A DNA stretch of 34,258 nucleotides from Gracilaria vermiculophylla (Eukaryota; Rhodophyta; Florideophyceae; Gracilariales; Gracilariaceae): NCBI GenBank assembly GCA_019155205.2, contig JAHNZQ020000016.1, forward strand, positions 2,085,014 through 2,119,271. Direction: 5' to 3'. The translations under genes and the position numbers were made by a program. Shown one piece after another: positions 1 to 10,165 of the stretch. The notes under the pieces were generated by a model, which had not been told where the DNA came from, made no database searches, and was given only the letters and a program-made list of their open reading frames with translations. Each line of letters opens with the position of its first letter. Position 1 is the first letter of the stretch.

Positions 1-1675
1 AACAAACAACAAACAACAAAAAAAACAACTAATAAGATCAATAGACGGATGGCACAGGCAGGATCACGAGCAGCAATCCGCGCACCCTAGAGGTCGGACC
101 TCTGACCCCCGAAGCTCTTCCGGGTAGAAAGCGCTTTCTTCTGTCTGCCTCCTCCTACGCTCAAGGAGAAGGTGCATCGCTCTTTACGAGACTTTCAGAG
201 GATGGTTAATGACCAAAGATATGTCTTCACCAAGTTAGCCCTCTCTGCTCTCTTGCAAGAACTTGCGCAACCTCAAACTGAAGCTACTTTGACCCCAAGG
301 TACGCTGCAGACGAGAACCAATAAAGGTAACTCGCGGCTTCACCGGAGGTAAGCCTGTGCCACGTCGCCTCCCCGGAAGACCTGGGTCCCCGGATCAAAA
401 GCTCGTTAAGGGTATCGTTCGCAACAGTCCAAGACCCCGACCCAAAGTCAGGTTCCCACATAGATCAACACCGACCAAGTGCAGTACGCCACGACACCCC
501 GTCCACGGGTGATCCCGCGGTACTCGCCAGGTCTTTCGACCAACACCGTTATCCGCCCTACATAAGTAGAACCGGTGGGGAGCCCGCTTGACAGAAACAC
601 CTGCTTTGGATCAAGTCGCCAGGCTAACGTCCCCGCAGTACCAGGAATCACCCAAAGTACCACGGATCAACCGCTCATCGCACTGGTCACCAAGTGATGA
701 CACAAAAACACACACACTGGGAATCACAAATCCCAGATTTCACACAAACTGCTGAGACACAACACGATAGTGCCCAGACTTCAACAAAAAAATACGGTCC
801 TCAACCTCTCGGATTAGAACCCGCAAACACGACGCGGAGATCCCAACAACAAGAACAGAGGGAGACCAAACGAAACGAGTAGCGATCGACAAACACGGGC
901 GACAACGATAACCCGAATACGGTAACACGGCAGAACTAACGTCGAACAACTATCCGCACAACGCCCTCAGGGAGGAACGCGAGACCGAAAGAAAAATTAC
1001 AACACCAACCAACGATACGGTCAACACACCAGACGCAACGAAACGACGGAGAGAACGAAGAAGCAACGCGGGTGAACGGCGGTGAGGGAGAGTGGCGATA
1101 CACAAGTGATAGCGGCAGAGGTTAGCGCGGCTGGGCCCATAACCTATTGAAGGTCAGAGGGGCAAGGGAAAGTTGAGGGGATGCAAAGGAAGTTCGCCAG
1201 CTCTGGCTGGGATTTACTTGGAGGTGCCTCGACCACGACTTATATAGTGGCTCAGTCGCACCGACTAGGTTGCATTAGAAGTTACACTAAAAAGGCGAGA
1301 CACTCAATACTACCAATCATATTGTAACATGACATAAATGTACTAGCCACAATTCAATGATGCTTACAACAGCAAGGCACAACAAGGCATGACAGTTCCG
1401 TACACTCACGAGACCATGACAATGCACAAAATTCACTCAACCACCTTACACTCTCTGTATTCCGCCACCACTCGTGTCCATACAGCAATATGTGTGTATA
1501 GTTACCATTACGAGGCACATTACACAAGACCATATCTGGTGTATATTAAGCTGAGTATGCAATGTGTACACCTGGAAACCATATGGTAGTGAACAACGTG
1601 CCGAATAGCACAGCTGCACACGTGTACCACACAAAGTCAACATTAAACACAGCTCATCGTCCCCGGAACATTTAG
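1..1675. other. Left flank without a recognised gene
   Basis: The first 30 bases are an AAC/A-rich simple sequence. On the minus strand a TATATAA-like box (rc of 1240-1246) is followed by a CT-rich stretch, then TTGGTGACC near 690. Two overlapping short ORFs (663-448 and 461-273) follow. They read MVLWVIPGTAG... and MWEPDFGSG..., and they look like one frame with a shift. I cannot match either to a family. The order of box, leader, TTGGTGACC and ORF resembles the 5' end of an LTR retrotransposon, but no gag motif is visible. I see nothing in 1310-1675. Confidence 0.3.
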
Positions 1676-2073
1676 TTGTCGGTGACAGCACAGGCACCTT
1701 ATCCAACACCTTCCACATGACCAATAATCGAAAGTGGTTTATGGAGAAAACTTTAAAAAGAACTGAGCCAGTTACCATCAGACTAGGAGATGGAAACCAT
1801 GTCAAATCAACAGAAAAGGGAAACATACTTATGGAAATTTCTTTGAATGGGTCTATGAAGACACTGCCTGTTCCAGATGTTTTGTTTGTCCCGGAAATTG
1901 CTACGAACATTTTATCTATTGTGAAAATTGATGAACTTGGACCTCGAGTTTATTTTCAAAAAGCATGGTGCACGGTTTTATCCAAATATTCAAATGAAAA
2001 CTCCTTCAGGTCAAGAAAGAAATATCTATCTACTGCTTTAAGAGCTCTAAGAAGATCGAGGAAAATTATGTAG
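1676..2073 (+). pseudogene. copia protease domain (remnant)
   Basis: The copia aspartic protease normally cleaves the Gag-Pol polyprotein. The motif GDSTG...FHMTNNRKWF (from about 1688) corresponds to the usual DSGA-x-xHMTN active site, but the spacing is stretched and the catalytic loop is altered. DVLFVPEIATNILSI, about 55 residues on, is the typical copia protease C-terminal strand. A frameshift near 2030 moves the reading into the integrase frame, where the remaining link CFKSSKKIEENYVAYSAT is found. Probably inactive. Confidence 0.8.
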
Positions 2074-3014
2074 CATACTCAGCCACTATAACGGAGCAAG
2101 AACTTTGGCATGCCAGACTAGTACATGCTGGAAAATCAGTCTTGAGCTAAATCGTCTCGAAGAAAACCGCAGATAATGTTCCAGAAAATTTGGAACATAA
2201 AGATATAATTACATGCAAGGGATGTGTACATGGGAAAATGAGTTCAAAATCATTTCCGTCATTAAGAAATTTTCAATCAAAGGAAAATTTAGAACTCATA
2301 CACACGGATCTTTGTGGACCCATGAGTACAATATCCAAAGGAGGAAAATTATATTTCATAACCTTCACTGATGATTACACAAGGAAATCATTAGTGTATT
2401 TTCTCCGTACCAAAAACGAAGCATTTGAAAAAACCCGAGAATTTCTGACTATGGTGGAAAATCAAGAAGGAATTTCTATCAAACGAATTAGAAGTGATAG
2501 TGGGGGAGAATATTTTTCTAAGGCATTTGAAAATTATTTCGAACACAAAGGTATCATACACGAGGGTACTGCAGCACACCCACCACAACAGAATGGTATG
2601 GCCGAAAGAATTGACCGAACACTTTGTAAAAAAGCATGATGTATGCTTTACTTTCAGGACATTCCCAGAACGTTTTGGGCTGAAGCTATCCAAACTGCAA
2701 ATGTGATTAGGAATTTTGTTCCTATAAAAATTCTAGGCAATTGCAGTCCTCATGAAAAATGGTTCGGAAAGAAACCAAATATTTCTCATCTCAAAGCATT
2801 TGGTTGCAAGGCCTATGTTTTTATTCCAAATGATCATGGAAAGAAATGGGATGCCAAGTCAAGGCTGTGTGCATTTTTGGGATACGAAGGTAGAAATTAT
2901 CGTATCATGGACGATAAAACCAGAAGAGTGGTTGTATGTGGAATGGCAAAATTTCTCGAAGCACCAAAAATAATCTCAATGGAAGAAGAAATTTCTTTTG
3001 AACCAGAAAACTAA
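2031..3014 (+). pseudogene. copia integrase (GAG-pre-integrase plus rve core)
   Basis: The integrase would insert the cDNA into the genome. Its zinc-binding HHCC region is visible as ELWHARLVH (2100) and CKGC (2214). The catalytic core shows all three acidic residues: IHTDLCGP, RSDSGGEY and NGMAERIDRT (the usual motif is AERKNRT). The C-terminal part FWAEAIQTANVI...FGCKAYVFIP is typical of copia. A TAA near 2148 and a TGA at 2637-2639 interrupt it, and the two halves 2190-2639 and 2643-3014 are in one frame. The frame is lost between 3014 and 3208 before RT. Confidence 0.9.
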
Positions 3015-3207
3015 AAAAGAAAAAGAAACAATGCCGAAAACTGAAAAGGAAAATGATTCGTAAAATTCTGAGGCTTACAACCCACCTCCATAAAATGAGT
3101 AAGCACCAGAAATTATCCCACGAAGAAGTCGGAGAACTCGAAGACAGCCAACATGGCTCACATATGAGCATGCTGATAAAAATGAGGATACTGCTGCCGG
3201 TGCAGTA

Positions 3208-4116
3208 ATGATGCTTTCAGACGAAACAGAACCAAATAATGTACAGGAGGCCCCGTCAGGTGTTCAGAAAAGGTATTGGACATCTGCAATGGAAAGAGAA
3301 ATTAATTATTTATACGAGAATAATACTTGGAAAGTGGTCCCTCGAAAATCAGAAATGCATATTTTGCAACCAAAATGGGTTTTTAAGGTAAAACCCGAAC
3401 CCAAGAATCAAGAGAAAATATTTAAGGCAAAACTGGTGTGCAAAGGGTATCAGCAAAAATATGGCATTGATTATTTTGACACGTACCCTCCAGTTGTACG
3501 CATGGCTTTTTTACGGACTATGCTGGCTGTAGCCCTTCAACAAAAAATGTTCATCACCCAGATGGATGTTAAAACAACGTTCTCAAATGGATTGTTGGAT
3601 GAAAATTTTTTTATGGAACAGCCTGAGGGTTTCATTGACTCAAAACATCCTAATCACGTCTGCAAGCTAACGAAGGCAATGTATGGACTAAAACAGACGC
3701 CAAGAGCGTGGTAGAAAATGATTAGCTCGGTTTTGAGCAACATGAAATTTTCGAAAGCTCATGGAGACAGTGGAATATATGTCGCAAATATTGATGACCA
3801 TGAAGTATTTATTTCACTATATGTCGATAACATAGTACTGGCAAGTGAACGTCCAACGGTGTTACGTTTTGTGAAGCAAGGACTCAGTTCTAAATTCCAA
3901 AAGAAGGATCTTGGAGAAATTCGGCATGTACTAGGCATTGAAATCGACTATAATCGAGAAAGAGGAATTCTGAAATTATGTCAAAGTGCCTGCGCAAGAA
4001 CTGTGCTTAAACGGTTTAATATGGAGAACTGCAAAGAAATTAATGCACCCATGGAGGCGAACAGTGTTTATAGCTCAAATGGTGAACTGTGCGCCCTGTG
4101 TCACAAGAGAGTATAG
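3208..4116 (+). pseudogene. copia reverse transcriptase (RVT_2 type)
   Basis: Clear copia RT motifs: PKWVFKVKPEP, AKLVCKGYQQKYGIDYFDTYPPV (split here by position), QMDVKTTFSNG (usual MDVKTAFLNG), AMYGLKQTPRAW and the palm motif. The palm motif reads LYVDNIVLAS at 3817-3846. The usual YVDD has become YVDN, so a catalytic aspartate is lost. A TAG at 3712-3714 directly after PRAW splits the domain in frame. A frameshift near 4100 separates it from RNase H. The enzyme cannot be active. Confidence 0.93.
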
Positions 4117-4860
4117 AGCAAATAGCTTATCTGTTTTTCTAACAAACAGTACTTTACAGAAATGTGGAACTGATGAAATAATTACGGGCGTTCCCTACCG
4201 AGAAATAAATGGGTCACTTATGTATCTTATGCTAGGGACGCGTCCTGATCTAGCATATGCAGTTGGAAAATTAAGTCCGCTTTCTGAAGAGCATTGAACA
4301 CAACATTGGAAATCATGCAAAAGGGTTCTTAGGTGTATTCGGAAGACAAAAGATTTTTGTCTCGTCTACAAAAAATCTACCAATCCGTCACTATTTGTCT
4401 ACAGTGATGCCAGTTGGGAAAATACGGAAAACAGAAAATCAGTTTCTGGATATGCTACAATTTATGGAAATTGTTTACTGTTGTGAAGCAGTCGAAAGCA
4501 AATTTGTGTGGCATTGTCATCCACAGAGGCAGAACTAATTGCAGTTACAGAGGCAGTCAAATAAGGGAACTGGTTGGCAAAAACAATGAAGGATCTTAAA
4601 ACAAGTGAAGAACAAGCTATTCAAATTATTGTTGACAACCAGTCTACAATTGCAATTTCAAAAATGGAAGGAAGCCATTGAAATTCAAAGCACATTGCTA
4701 AACGGCATTTCTATATTCAGGACTGCTTTGAAAATGAAGAAGTGAAAATTACATACTGTCCTACCGAACATATGGCAGGTGATATTTTTACAAAGTCTCT
4801 ACAGAAGAACAAGCATTGGTTTTTTATGGACATGTTGGGTCTTAAACAGTTCTCAAGTTG
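4117..4860 (+). pseudogene. copia RNase H domain
   Basis: The conserved tail of copia RT, VPYREINGSLMYLMLGTRPD (4191-4250), is followed by RNase H sequence spread over several frames: YSDASWENTENRKSVSGYATIYG, ALSSTEAELIAVTEA, VDNQSTIAISK and ITYCPTEHMAGDIFTKSL, ending near 4860. At least four stops or shifts break it. The last codons directly precede the polypurine tract, as in intact copia elements. Confidence 0.88.
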
Positions 4861-4868
4861 AGACGGGG

Positions 4869-5042
4869 TGTTGTAGAAGCATCTAGAAGCTTCTGGGAAG
4901 CAACTGGAAACTGCTAATAACTAGAGACTTCTAGAAGTTTATATAGAAAAATTATGTAGAAGTACTTTATGCTTTATGATAGAAACTATTAAAAGTTCTA
5001 GAAGACTATAGAACATTATGAGAACACTATATGAGAAATAAT
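4869..5042 (+). repeat. Partial copia 3' LTR
   Basis: After the purine tract GAGACGGGG (4860-4868) the sequence starts TGTTGTAGAAGC, a plausible LTR start. No 5' LTR is in the window and no CA end with a target duplication is visible, so the right border is only inferred. It is placed where gypsy RT sequence begins, near 5043. The LTR is AT-rich and rich in TTCTAGAAG-type palindromes. Confidence 0.6.
4875..5014 (+). promoter_or_regulatory. Heat-shock-element-like pentamer arrays in copia LTR
   Basis: Heat-shock factor binds alternating nGAAn/nTTCn pentamers. At 4875-4894 four abutting pentamers read AGAAG CATCT AGAAG CTTCT, with one mismatch. CTTCT AGAAG occurs at 4928-4937. GTTCT AGAAG lies at 4995-5004, and AGAAC at 5010-5014 is in register one pentamer further on. 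Heat-inducible copia elements such as Arabidopsis ONSEN carry such sites in their LTRs. Function here is inference only. Confidence 0.45.
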
Positions 5043-5690
5043 TGCAGACCAGGTTTGGTGAATGATTGAAGTCAAGCCGAATCATCGATATAAAACAACA
5101 GTGCGTTTACTCAAGTTTATTCTAAGCTCTGTACTATACCTATTTACAATACTCCGGTTCCCTGATGTAAAGAAGACACCATTTAACACGAAATACGGCC
5201 AGTTTGAATATTTAGTGATGCCGATGGGACTATGATATCCCCCTGCATCGTTTGAATCTCTCACGAACAGATTTCTGCACGACTTTATTGATTAATTTTT
5301 TGTTGTATACATTGATGACTTTATGATACATATCCGAACGTCTGAGGAGAATTTAAAGCATATTAGGTCTGTTATTGAGAGTTCGAGAGATCATTGACCA
5401 TATGAATCATTCATGAAGTGCTCTTTACTGTCATTGGAGACGAAGTTTCTTGGATTGAAGGTTGGTGGTGACGGACTGTCGATCGACCCTGGTAAGGTAG
5501 AGGTTATTCGGAAATGGCTAAAGCCAATCAATGTCACGGAGATACGAAGCTTTCTTGGTCTGTTACAGTTCGTCAGGCGCTTCATTCCCCAGTTTTCTCT
5601 GCGTGTCGCCCCACTCACCGATCTTACCCGGAAAGGTTCAATTCTCAAGAAATGGAATGATGGATGTGAGCGAGCTTTTGTGTATCTCAA
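5043..5690 (+). pseudogene. gypsy reverse transcriptase, C-terminal part
   Basis: Recognisable blocks: MIEVKPNHRYKT (5065), FNTKYGQFEYLVMPMGL (about 5182), VVYIDDFMI with an intact YIDD active site at 5308-5319, then FLGLKVGGDG and IRSFLGLLQFVRRFIPQF of the RT connection. About 75 bases between NHRYKT and FNTKYG do not fit the family and look like an insertion or rearrangement. TGA after MPMGL and two further stops interrupt the frame. From 5413 the connection reads openly to 5766. Confidence 0.85.
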
Positions 5691-6270
5691 GAAGGCTATT
5701 TGTTCAGCCCAGGTTCTCGCTCCTGCGGATTGGTCTCGAACATTTCGTGTGCACATGGATGCATGACATTTAGCAATTGGTGCCACGCTAACACAGCTGT
5801 ATGATGACATAAATGAGCGGGTTATTGCCTACATTTCCTGCAAGTTGACACCTGCGGAGCAGAATTATACTGCAATTTAACGGGAGCTATTGGCGCATTT
5901 CTTTGCTCTACATATATTCCGGATCTACCTTGAGTGTACTTGATTCGATGCGTTTACAGGTTATCAAGTCGTAGAAAACATCATTGCCAAGAATTCTTTA
6001 AATGGTCTTCAAGCGCATTAGCTGGATGCTTTAGCTAACTTCACTATCCGAAAGGTTAAGTTGGTCAAATGGAAATTGCATGTTCTCGTCGACTCCGTAT
6101 CCCGAACTCTTGATCATCCTGCCATTCAAAACATTCACTACAAGACATCTCTCTGTTGGGCATTGGAGCAGGAAATGTCACACTGCGATTCCTATTAGTT
6201 CTTTGGCCCACTTGTCACAGCACAAAATGGAAAAACGCCGGGAGAATCTAAACAGTGCAGCGGCTGGAGC
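5691..6270 (+). pseudogene. gypsy RNase H and connection
   Basis: The RNase H start reads FRVHMDA (5745), then IGATLTQ, then VIAYISCKLTPAEQNYTAI and RELLAHFFALHIFRIYL, all standard for gypsy RNase H. A TGA at 5764-5766 and a TAA at 5878 break it. Beyond it, SLNGLQAH, LDALANF and VDSVSRTLDHP (to about 6118) are the usual link to the integrase zinc finger. Confidence 0.8.
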
Positions 6271-7330
6271 TCCTGTTCCTATTTTTTTGAGAGAGAGATG
6301 GCGTCTTCTGTATAAAGAAAAGCTCCGTATGCCTCCAAATTGTCGTTGTAAGATTCTGGAAATGGAATATGACTCCAAAGTGGGAGCTCCCATTGCATTT
6401 ACCAAAACCCTCGCTTGTCTGGCCGAATTCCATTGGAAGCATTAGGCGAAAGATTTTAAGCAATATTGCGATGTGTGTAATACTTGCCAGCAGCAGAAAG
6501 AGTTCCATGGATAGATTCTTAATGATCCTACCCCGCTTCCAGTTCCAACGCAGAGACGGGGTGTGATTGCTACTAACTTTAATGTGATACTCCCGCGCAA
6601 TGATCGGGGTTTCGATACCATTGCCGCTTGGTTTGACAGACTATCAACAAAAATTCGGTTTGTGGCTTGTAGAGAAGTAGACAAAGCCCCAGATGTCTTA
6701 TAAGCCTTCTTCATCAATGTTTTTCCGCACTACGACCTTCCTGATTCCGTTATCTCTGATCGTGATCAACTTTTCATCTCTGAATTTTGGGTATCGCTTA
6801 TGAAGTAATGCGGGGTACAAACGCGAATGTTATTGGCTGGACACCCCCAAACAGATGGAGCATCATATGTTATGGATCGAATGGTGGAAAATTAAACTTC
6901 CTGCTTTTGTTCGTTTGATCAGACTAGTTGGATGTGTTGCTCTCGAGTGTAGAGTGTGCGTCTGACCCTGCCGTTTCTGAAGACCTTGGTCTTTCGCCGT
7001 TTGAGATTGACCTGGGGTGGAATCCAAAAGCTCCCTTGGACAGTTTGTTTCAGTCTATTATTTGTGTAGAAGCACTTTCAGATTTTGGAGACTGATTGAA
7101 AGCAGTCGCAGACGATGCTATATATGTACACGAGCTTGCAAAATCTAGGCAGGCGGCAGAGGCAAGCACGCACTTCAAGAAACCTGTTTATAAGGTTGGT
7201 GATTAGGTCTGGGTCTCACGAAAGATGTACCGCCACTCTTATTCTAAGGTTCAAGAGTCTCACAAACTGTAAGCTCGAAGGTTTGGTCCGTTTCGCATTT
7301 TGGAATTGGTAGGCAGGAACCCAGTCAAAA
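6271..7330 (+). pseudogene. gypsy integrase
   Basis: The zinc-finger region keeps CDVCNTCQQQKEFHG (around 6470), but the histidines of HHCC are lost (EMEYDSKVGAP). In the core the first aspartate is replaced (GVIATNFNV, usual TDF). The second is present (SVISDRDQLF). The third site reads HPQTDGASYVMDR where TERVNR is usual, so the glutamate is gone. The C-terminal GPY-type module is readable as GD-VWVSRKMYRHS and RRFGPFRILELVGRNPVKI near 7197-7330. Inactive. Confidence 0.85.
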
Positions 7331-7454
7331 TTGAAAATTTCAATTCATATTTGAACGCATCCGGGGGTATATGTCTCGCATACGAAACCGCATAGTTCTC
7401 AGCTTACTGATATTGCGCAAGCTATCTGTTGTACGCCGTCAACCATAGACGGAA

Positions 7455-7640
7455 GGAAGATAGAAATTCTTTTCAAGGTAGATCGAATTCTGGCCCATCG
7501 CAGGCGAAAGAGAGGCTACCAATGCCTTGCATTCTTGGAAAAATGGAACACTCTTGACACAAAGAGGCAGCCAACAAAAGATTTTATTGATGTAGATGGT
7601 ACGATACGAAAAGCTGTTTTTAAAAACATTGTACAGAAAA
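7455..7640 (+). pseudogene. Chromodomain at integrase C-terminus
   Basis: FKVDRILAHRRRKRGYQ followed by LAFLEKW, QPTKDFIDVDGTI is the chromodomain of the chromovirus branch of Ty3/gypsy. It normally steers integration by binding methylated histone H3. The match to the chromodomain of the second chromovirus (HRKRGRGYQFLT...SFVDKDGTVT at 22.99-23.15 kb) is clear. A small loss after LEKW disturbs the middle. Confidence 0.72.
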
Positions 7641-7675
7641 AAAATCTTCAATATTTGCATTGACGAGGTTGTCAA

Positions 7676-8103
7676 TTGAGATATATACTCGCCAATACGA
7701 GGGATTGGATATGTGTCCCACGCCGTCATGAAATTGAGCGTGCGATAGTCGATACAGAACCGCCAGGTTCCAATGCTTCCCTGAGCCAGTATTACTGGAG
7801 ATGTCTACGGGGACTAGGCCGGTTCAATAACTCTAGCTCGGAGCATCTTTTTCACTTCTAACTGTTACTAATCCCGAGCTTTCGGTCCTTCCCTGTATGT
7901 GAGTTGCACGACTGGTCGCGTGTTCGACAACAGATCGATCCGATGTTTAGTAGCACTAATTTCTCGAAGACGGCCATATAACATTGTGCGAAACTCCCGT
8001 GAAATTCTTTGCAGACATTCAATGTGTGAATCTGGTATATGATTGAGGTAAAAGTTCTCCGGGCTTTTAATAGGATCCAATCGATGATAGATCGTGGGCC
8101 CAT
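7676..8103 (-). pseudogene. gypsy reverse transcriptase, N-terminal part
   Basis: On the minus strand, HIPDSHIECLQRISREFRTM, GRLREISATKHRIDLL and YREGPKARD (8040-7868) form the conserved entry to gypsy RT. VILAQGSIGTWRFCIDYRTLN and TAWDTYPIPRIGEYI (7800-7676) follow after a frameshift and a stop. The next conserved block (LDxxSGYxQI) is absent, because the sequence runs into the other fragment's 3' tail. The palm active site is therefore missing. Confidence 0.85.
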
Positions 8104-8550
8104 GCGCTCCTATTTCAAGAGTTGGTTTTGAGGTGCTCGGCGAGTTATCTGCAGCTGCGGTAGCCTCTTCCCCCTTCTAAAATACAAAAACGTTGGAGTT
8201 CAAACCCTCTGTAGAAATACCAATTCCACGGACATTAGCAGTAGTAGTATTCGATGGAAGAATAGCCAGCAGATGCGAGTTTACGGATCCAATCACTTGG
8301 TTTTTCATCAGATACTAAGATTTTTTGTCAAGGTTGGGGATAAGCAACCGAAAAAGTGACACCAGGAGTCACATTTAAAATCTTGATTGCAACGGCAAGA
8401 TGATGTTTTTCGTACGACGAGGTAGAATAATTTCACAACCCGCAGACCATGTTGATGTGAATATATCTGTTCCATTACCAATGTCTCAGGTGGGATAGAA
8501 ACCGATGCCGCAAGGCGGATCATTGTAGACTCCCATAGAGTGGGGGGTGG

Positions 8551-8859
8551 TTTCCGAACAACAGGTAGCTAAATGTGCTTCTGTTATACCCGCTTCAGCG
8601 GCTTCCGAACAATAAAGACGGTTGACCCGTCGTCCAGTTCAACCAGATTCTGGCGAGGCCTGATGACCTCGATGAATCTCTCACGGGACACAAATCCTAC
8701 TATAGCTGGGGCAGCCAGCGAGTGGCAAACAATAAACTCGAGCTTCACCACCAAGTTGCCCAATTGCAAGACCAAGTCGATCGTGCCTATGGTTCTCGAC
8801 GGATTTTTACTTGGGTCGGAGAGGCTAGGAACTGCATCGGTGCGGATGGGAGACCGCAT
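8551..8859 (-). pseudogene. gypsy protease, C-terminal part
   Basis: The ORF reads DPSKNPSRTIGTIDLVLQLG, LEFIVCHSLAAPAIVGF and RFIEVIRPRQNLVELDDGS. This is the C-terminal half of the retropepsin plus the linker typical of this gypsy lineage. The catalytic aspartate region upstream is not recognisable. 8550-8110 continues the linker toward RT in broken frames (for example ISTEGLNSNVFVF, GPTIYHRLDPIKSPENF). Confidence 0.7.
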
Positions 8860-9316
8860 TTGTGAGGGGTGGCGTTGATTCGAAGACGAATTTTTAATCA
8901 GCAGCTATTTGCAGGACAGTAAGATATCTCATCATAAACTGGTAATGCAGGCTGGAGTCAGCGTAAACCTTATTGTTTCGCATGGCCATCACCAGGATTC
9001 AACCTGAGTTCCAGTTTTTCTTGACCCATATCCACCTATCATACAGAAAATTGAAGTGTTCTGAGTCTATGTCAGAGGTGTCTCTGTTCGGGAGGATGTC
9101 CATGGAGGACGGAAGCAACGGCGCCTCAGGCATCGTCAGCATCGACTATGAGAATACCTCTTTCGTTAGGGGGACTCTCCCAACGAGTTTCCATGGCCAA
9201 AGTCCACCGCGGGCTGTTGCCTAGGTTCCTTGACCATGAAGGGCATTAGCCCATTGATGGGTGGCCCCACGTAAGCGGTGATTGGATCAACCACCTGCGG
9301 AATGGCACGAGCGGGC
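8860..9316 (-). other. Degraded gag region, no domain seen
   Basis: This stretch lies between the 5' LTR end (GTCACA at 9317) and the protease, where gag should be. I find no gag core and no zinc knuckle in any minus frame. The open stretch that crosses from the LTR into this area has no family match and is best ignored. Confidence 0.4.
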
Positions 9317-9915
9317 TGTGACAGAAAATACCGCATAGGAATTAGAGTCGGGAGAGCGTGAGAAAAGTCCATCTTAGCGCGAAGATAGAAAGTATGATGG
9401 CACGCAGAAGCCGGTTGTAAATAAAAAGCTAACGTTCGCGACCAGCGCAGGAAGGTTATTAGAAGCTGGATTCCGGTATAGCACCCAAGGAGCAAAATTC
9501 CCATATGGTGGCGAACACAACAAAGTAAATCTGTCTGAGCCGAGAGCGCGAGAGCTGCCCAGAGAGGGATAAGAAATAAAAAAAAACCAATAAAATGGGG
9601 CGAGTCACGGGTGGGACTCGGAGCATATCGGGTAGGCCGACCAGATCCCTTCACATGAAAAAGCCACAAAAATAGGAGAATTGGGCCCAGTGTGGAATTA
9701 GGTCAGGCAAGGAAAAGGGTTGGGCGAGCCATGTGCAACCGAATACCTCTCCAGTTGTAGTTTAGTACCCCCAAAGGCGAGAACACTCAGAGCCAAGTTG
9801 GTGGAGTAGAACACCCTTGTTAGGTAACATTCCTGAGAGTCATGGTGGTTGCCACTGCACTAAGTACAGTAAACGACTCAGCGGAATAGCAAAACAAGTA
9901 GAATATTTTTTAGTA
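9317..9915 (-). repeat. 5' LTR (family Z), right part, split by pogo element
   Basis: Reverse complement of this stretch aligns with the solo LTR at 29538-30977 across its length. Shared blocks include TACTGTACTYAGTGCAG, AACAAGGGTGTTC, ACTTGGCTCTGA, GAGAGGTAT and GTGACTCGCCCC. The minus-strand 3' end is GTCACA at 9317, which aligns with the CACCACA end of the other copy. The remaining LTR part lies beyond the pogo transposon at 12467-12692. Overall identity by eye is only about 60-65%, so both copies are old or belong to subfamilies. Confidence 0.75.
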
Positions 9916-9939
9916 CGCTTCTCAACGGCTTAATTTGGG
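9916..9939 (+). repeat. Left terminal inverted repeat of pogo element
   Basis: The core TCAACGGCTTAATTTGGG (9922-9939) is identical to the reverse complement of 12443-12460. The six outer bases CGCTTC pair with CCCTTT, with two mismatches. TA directly precedes it. Confidence 0.95.
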
Positions 9940-10165
9940 ACGGGGGCATATTTTGGACAATTTCCCGCCATTCGGATTGACACCGAAACACCTCTCTCAC
10001 ATACCGAGGGGACCCGAAACCACTCAGCGCCCGTTTCGATACCAGGAATCCGCTGAAGTGTGCAATGAACACTTAAGCGGATTCCTGTGCCCATCTACGT
10101 GTGCTGCATGCGACTTCAAACAACACCGTACTACAACTCGAGGTCCCACAATCATTCGTGAACAA

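Larger units (their letters stand above)
1676..5042 (+). mobile_element. Degenerate Ty1/copia retrotransposon, 5' truncated
   Basis: The domains run in copia order: retropepsin, GAG-pre-integrase/integrase, reverse transcriptase, RNase H, then a polypurine tract (4860-4868) and the start of a 3' LTR. No gag and no 5' LTR are visible, so the copy lost its 5' end near 1676. At least three frameshifts and several in-frame stops interrupt the coding region, so it cannot move by itself. The right end meets a gypsy fragment near 5043. Family assignment rests on integrase lying before RT and on several copia-specific motifs. Confidence 0.9.
5043..7680 (+). mobile_element. Ty3/gypsy chromovirus fragment (3' half)
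   Basis: Contains RT (from the fingers/palm onward), RNase H, integrase and a chromodomain in gypsy order, with no gag, no protease and no first part of RT. The end at about 7658-7679 (CATTGACGAGG, then TCAAT) matches the non-coding tail just before the polypurine tract of the chromovirus at 22.9-28 kb, so the fragment reaches almost to its missing 3' LTR. Many stops and shifts show it is dead. Its missing 5' half corresponds to what is present on the minus strand at 7676-9316. Confidence 0.88.
7676..9316 (-). mobile_element. Ty3/gypsy fragment (5' half)
   Basis: Read on the minus strand: 5' LTR (9317-12692, see separate entries), about 450 unassigned bases where gag would lie, protease, and RT up to the DTYPIPRIGEYI block, where it stops at about 7676. 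Everything after that point in a normal element is missing here. The same missing parts are present on the plus strand just to the left. Several stops and shifts are present. Confidence 0.8.

Noticed and set aside
127..143. GAAAGCGCTTTC palindrome shared with 18398-18413
   Set aside because: A 12-base self-complementary word with different surroundings. Probably coincidence.
9166..9669. A 167-codon minus-strand ORF next to the gypsy fragment
   Set aside because: Most of it lies inside the 5' LTR (9317 onward), and the rest shows no gag motif.
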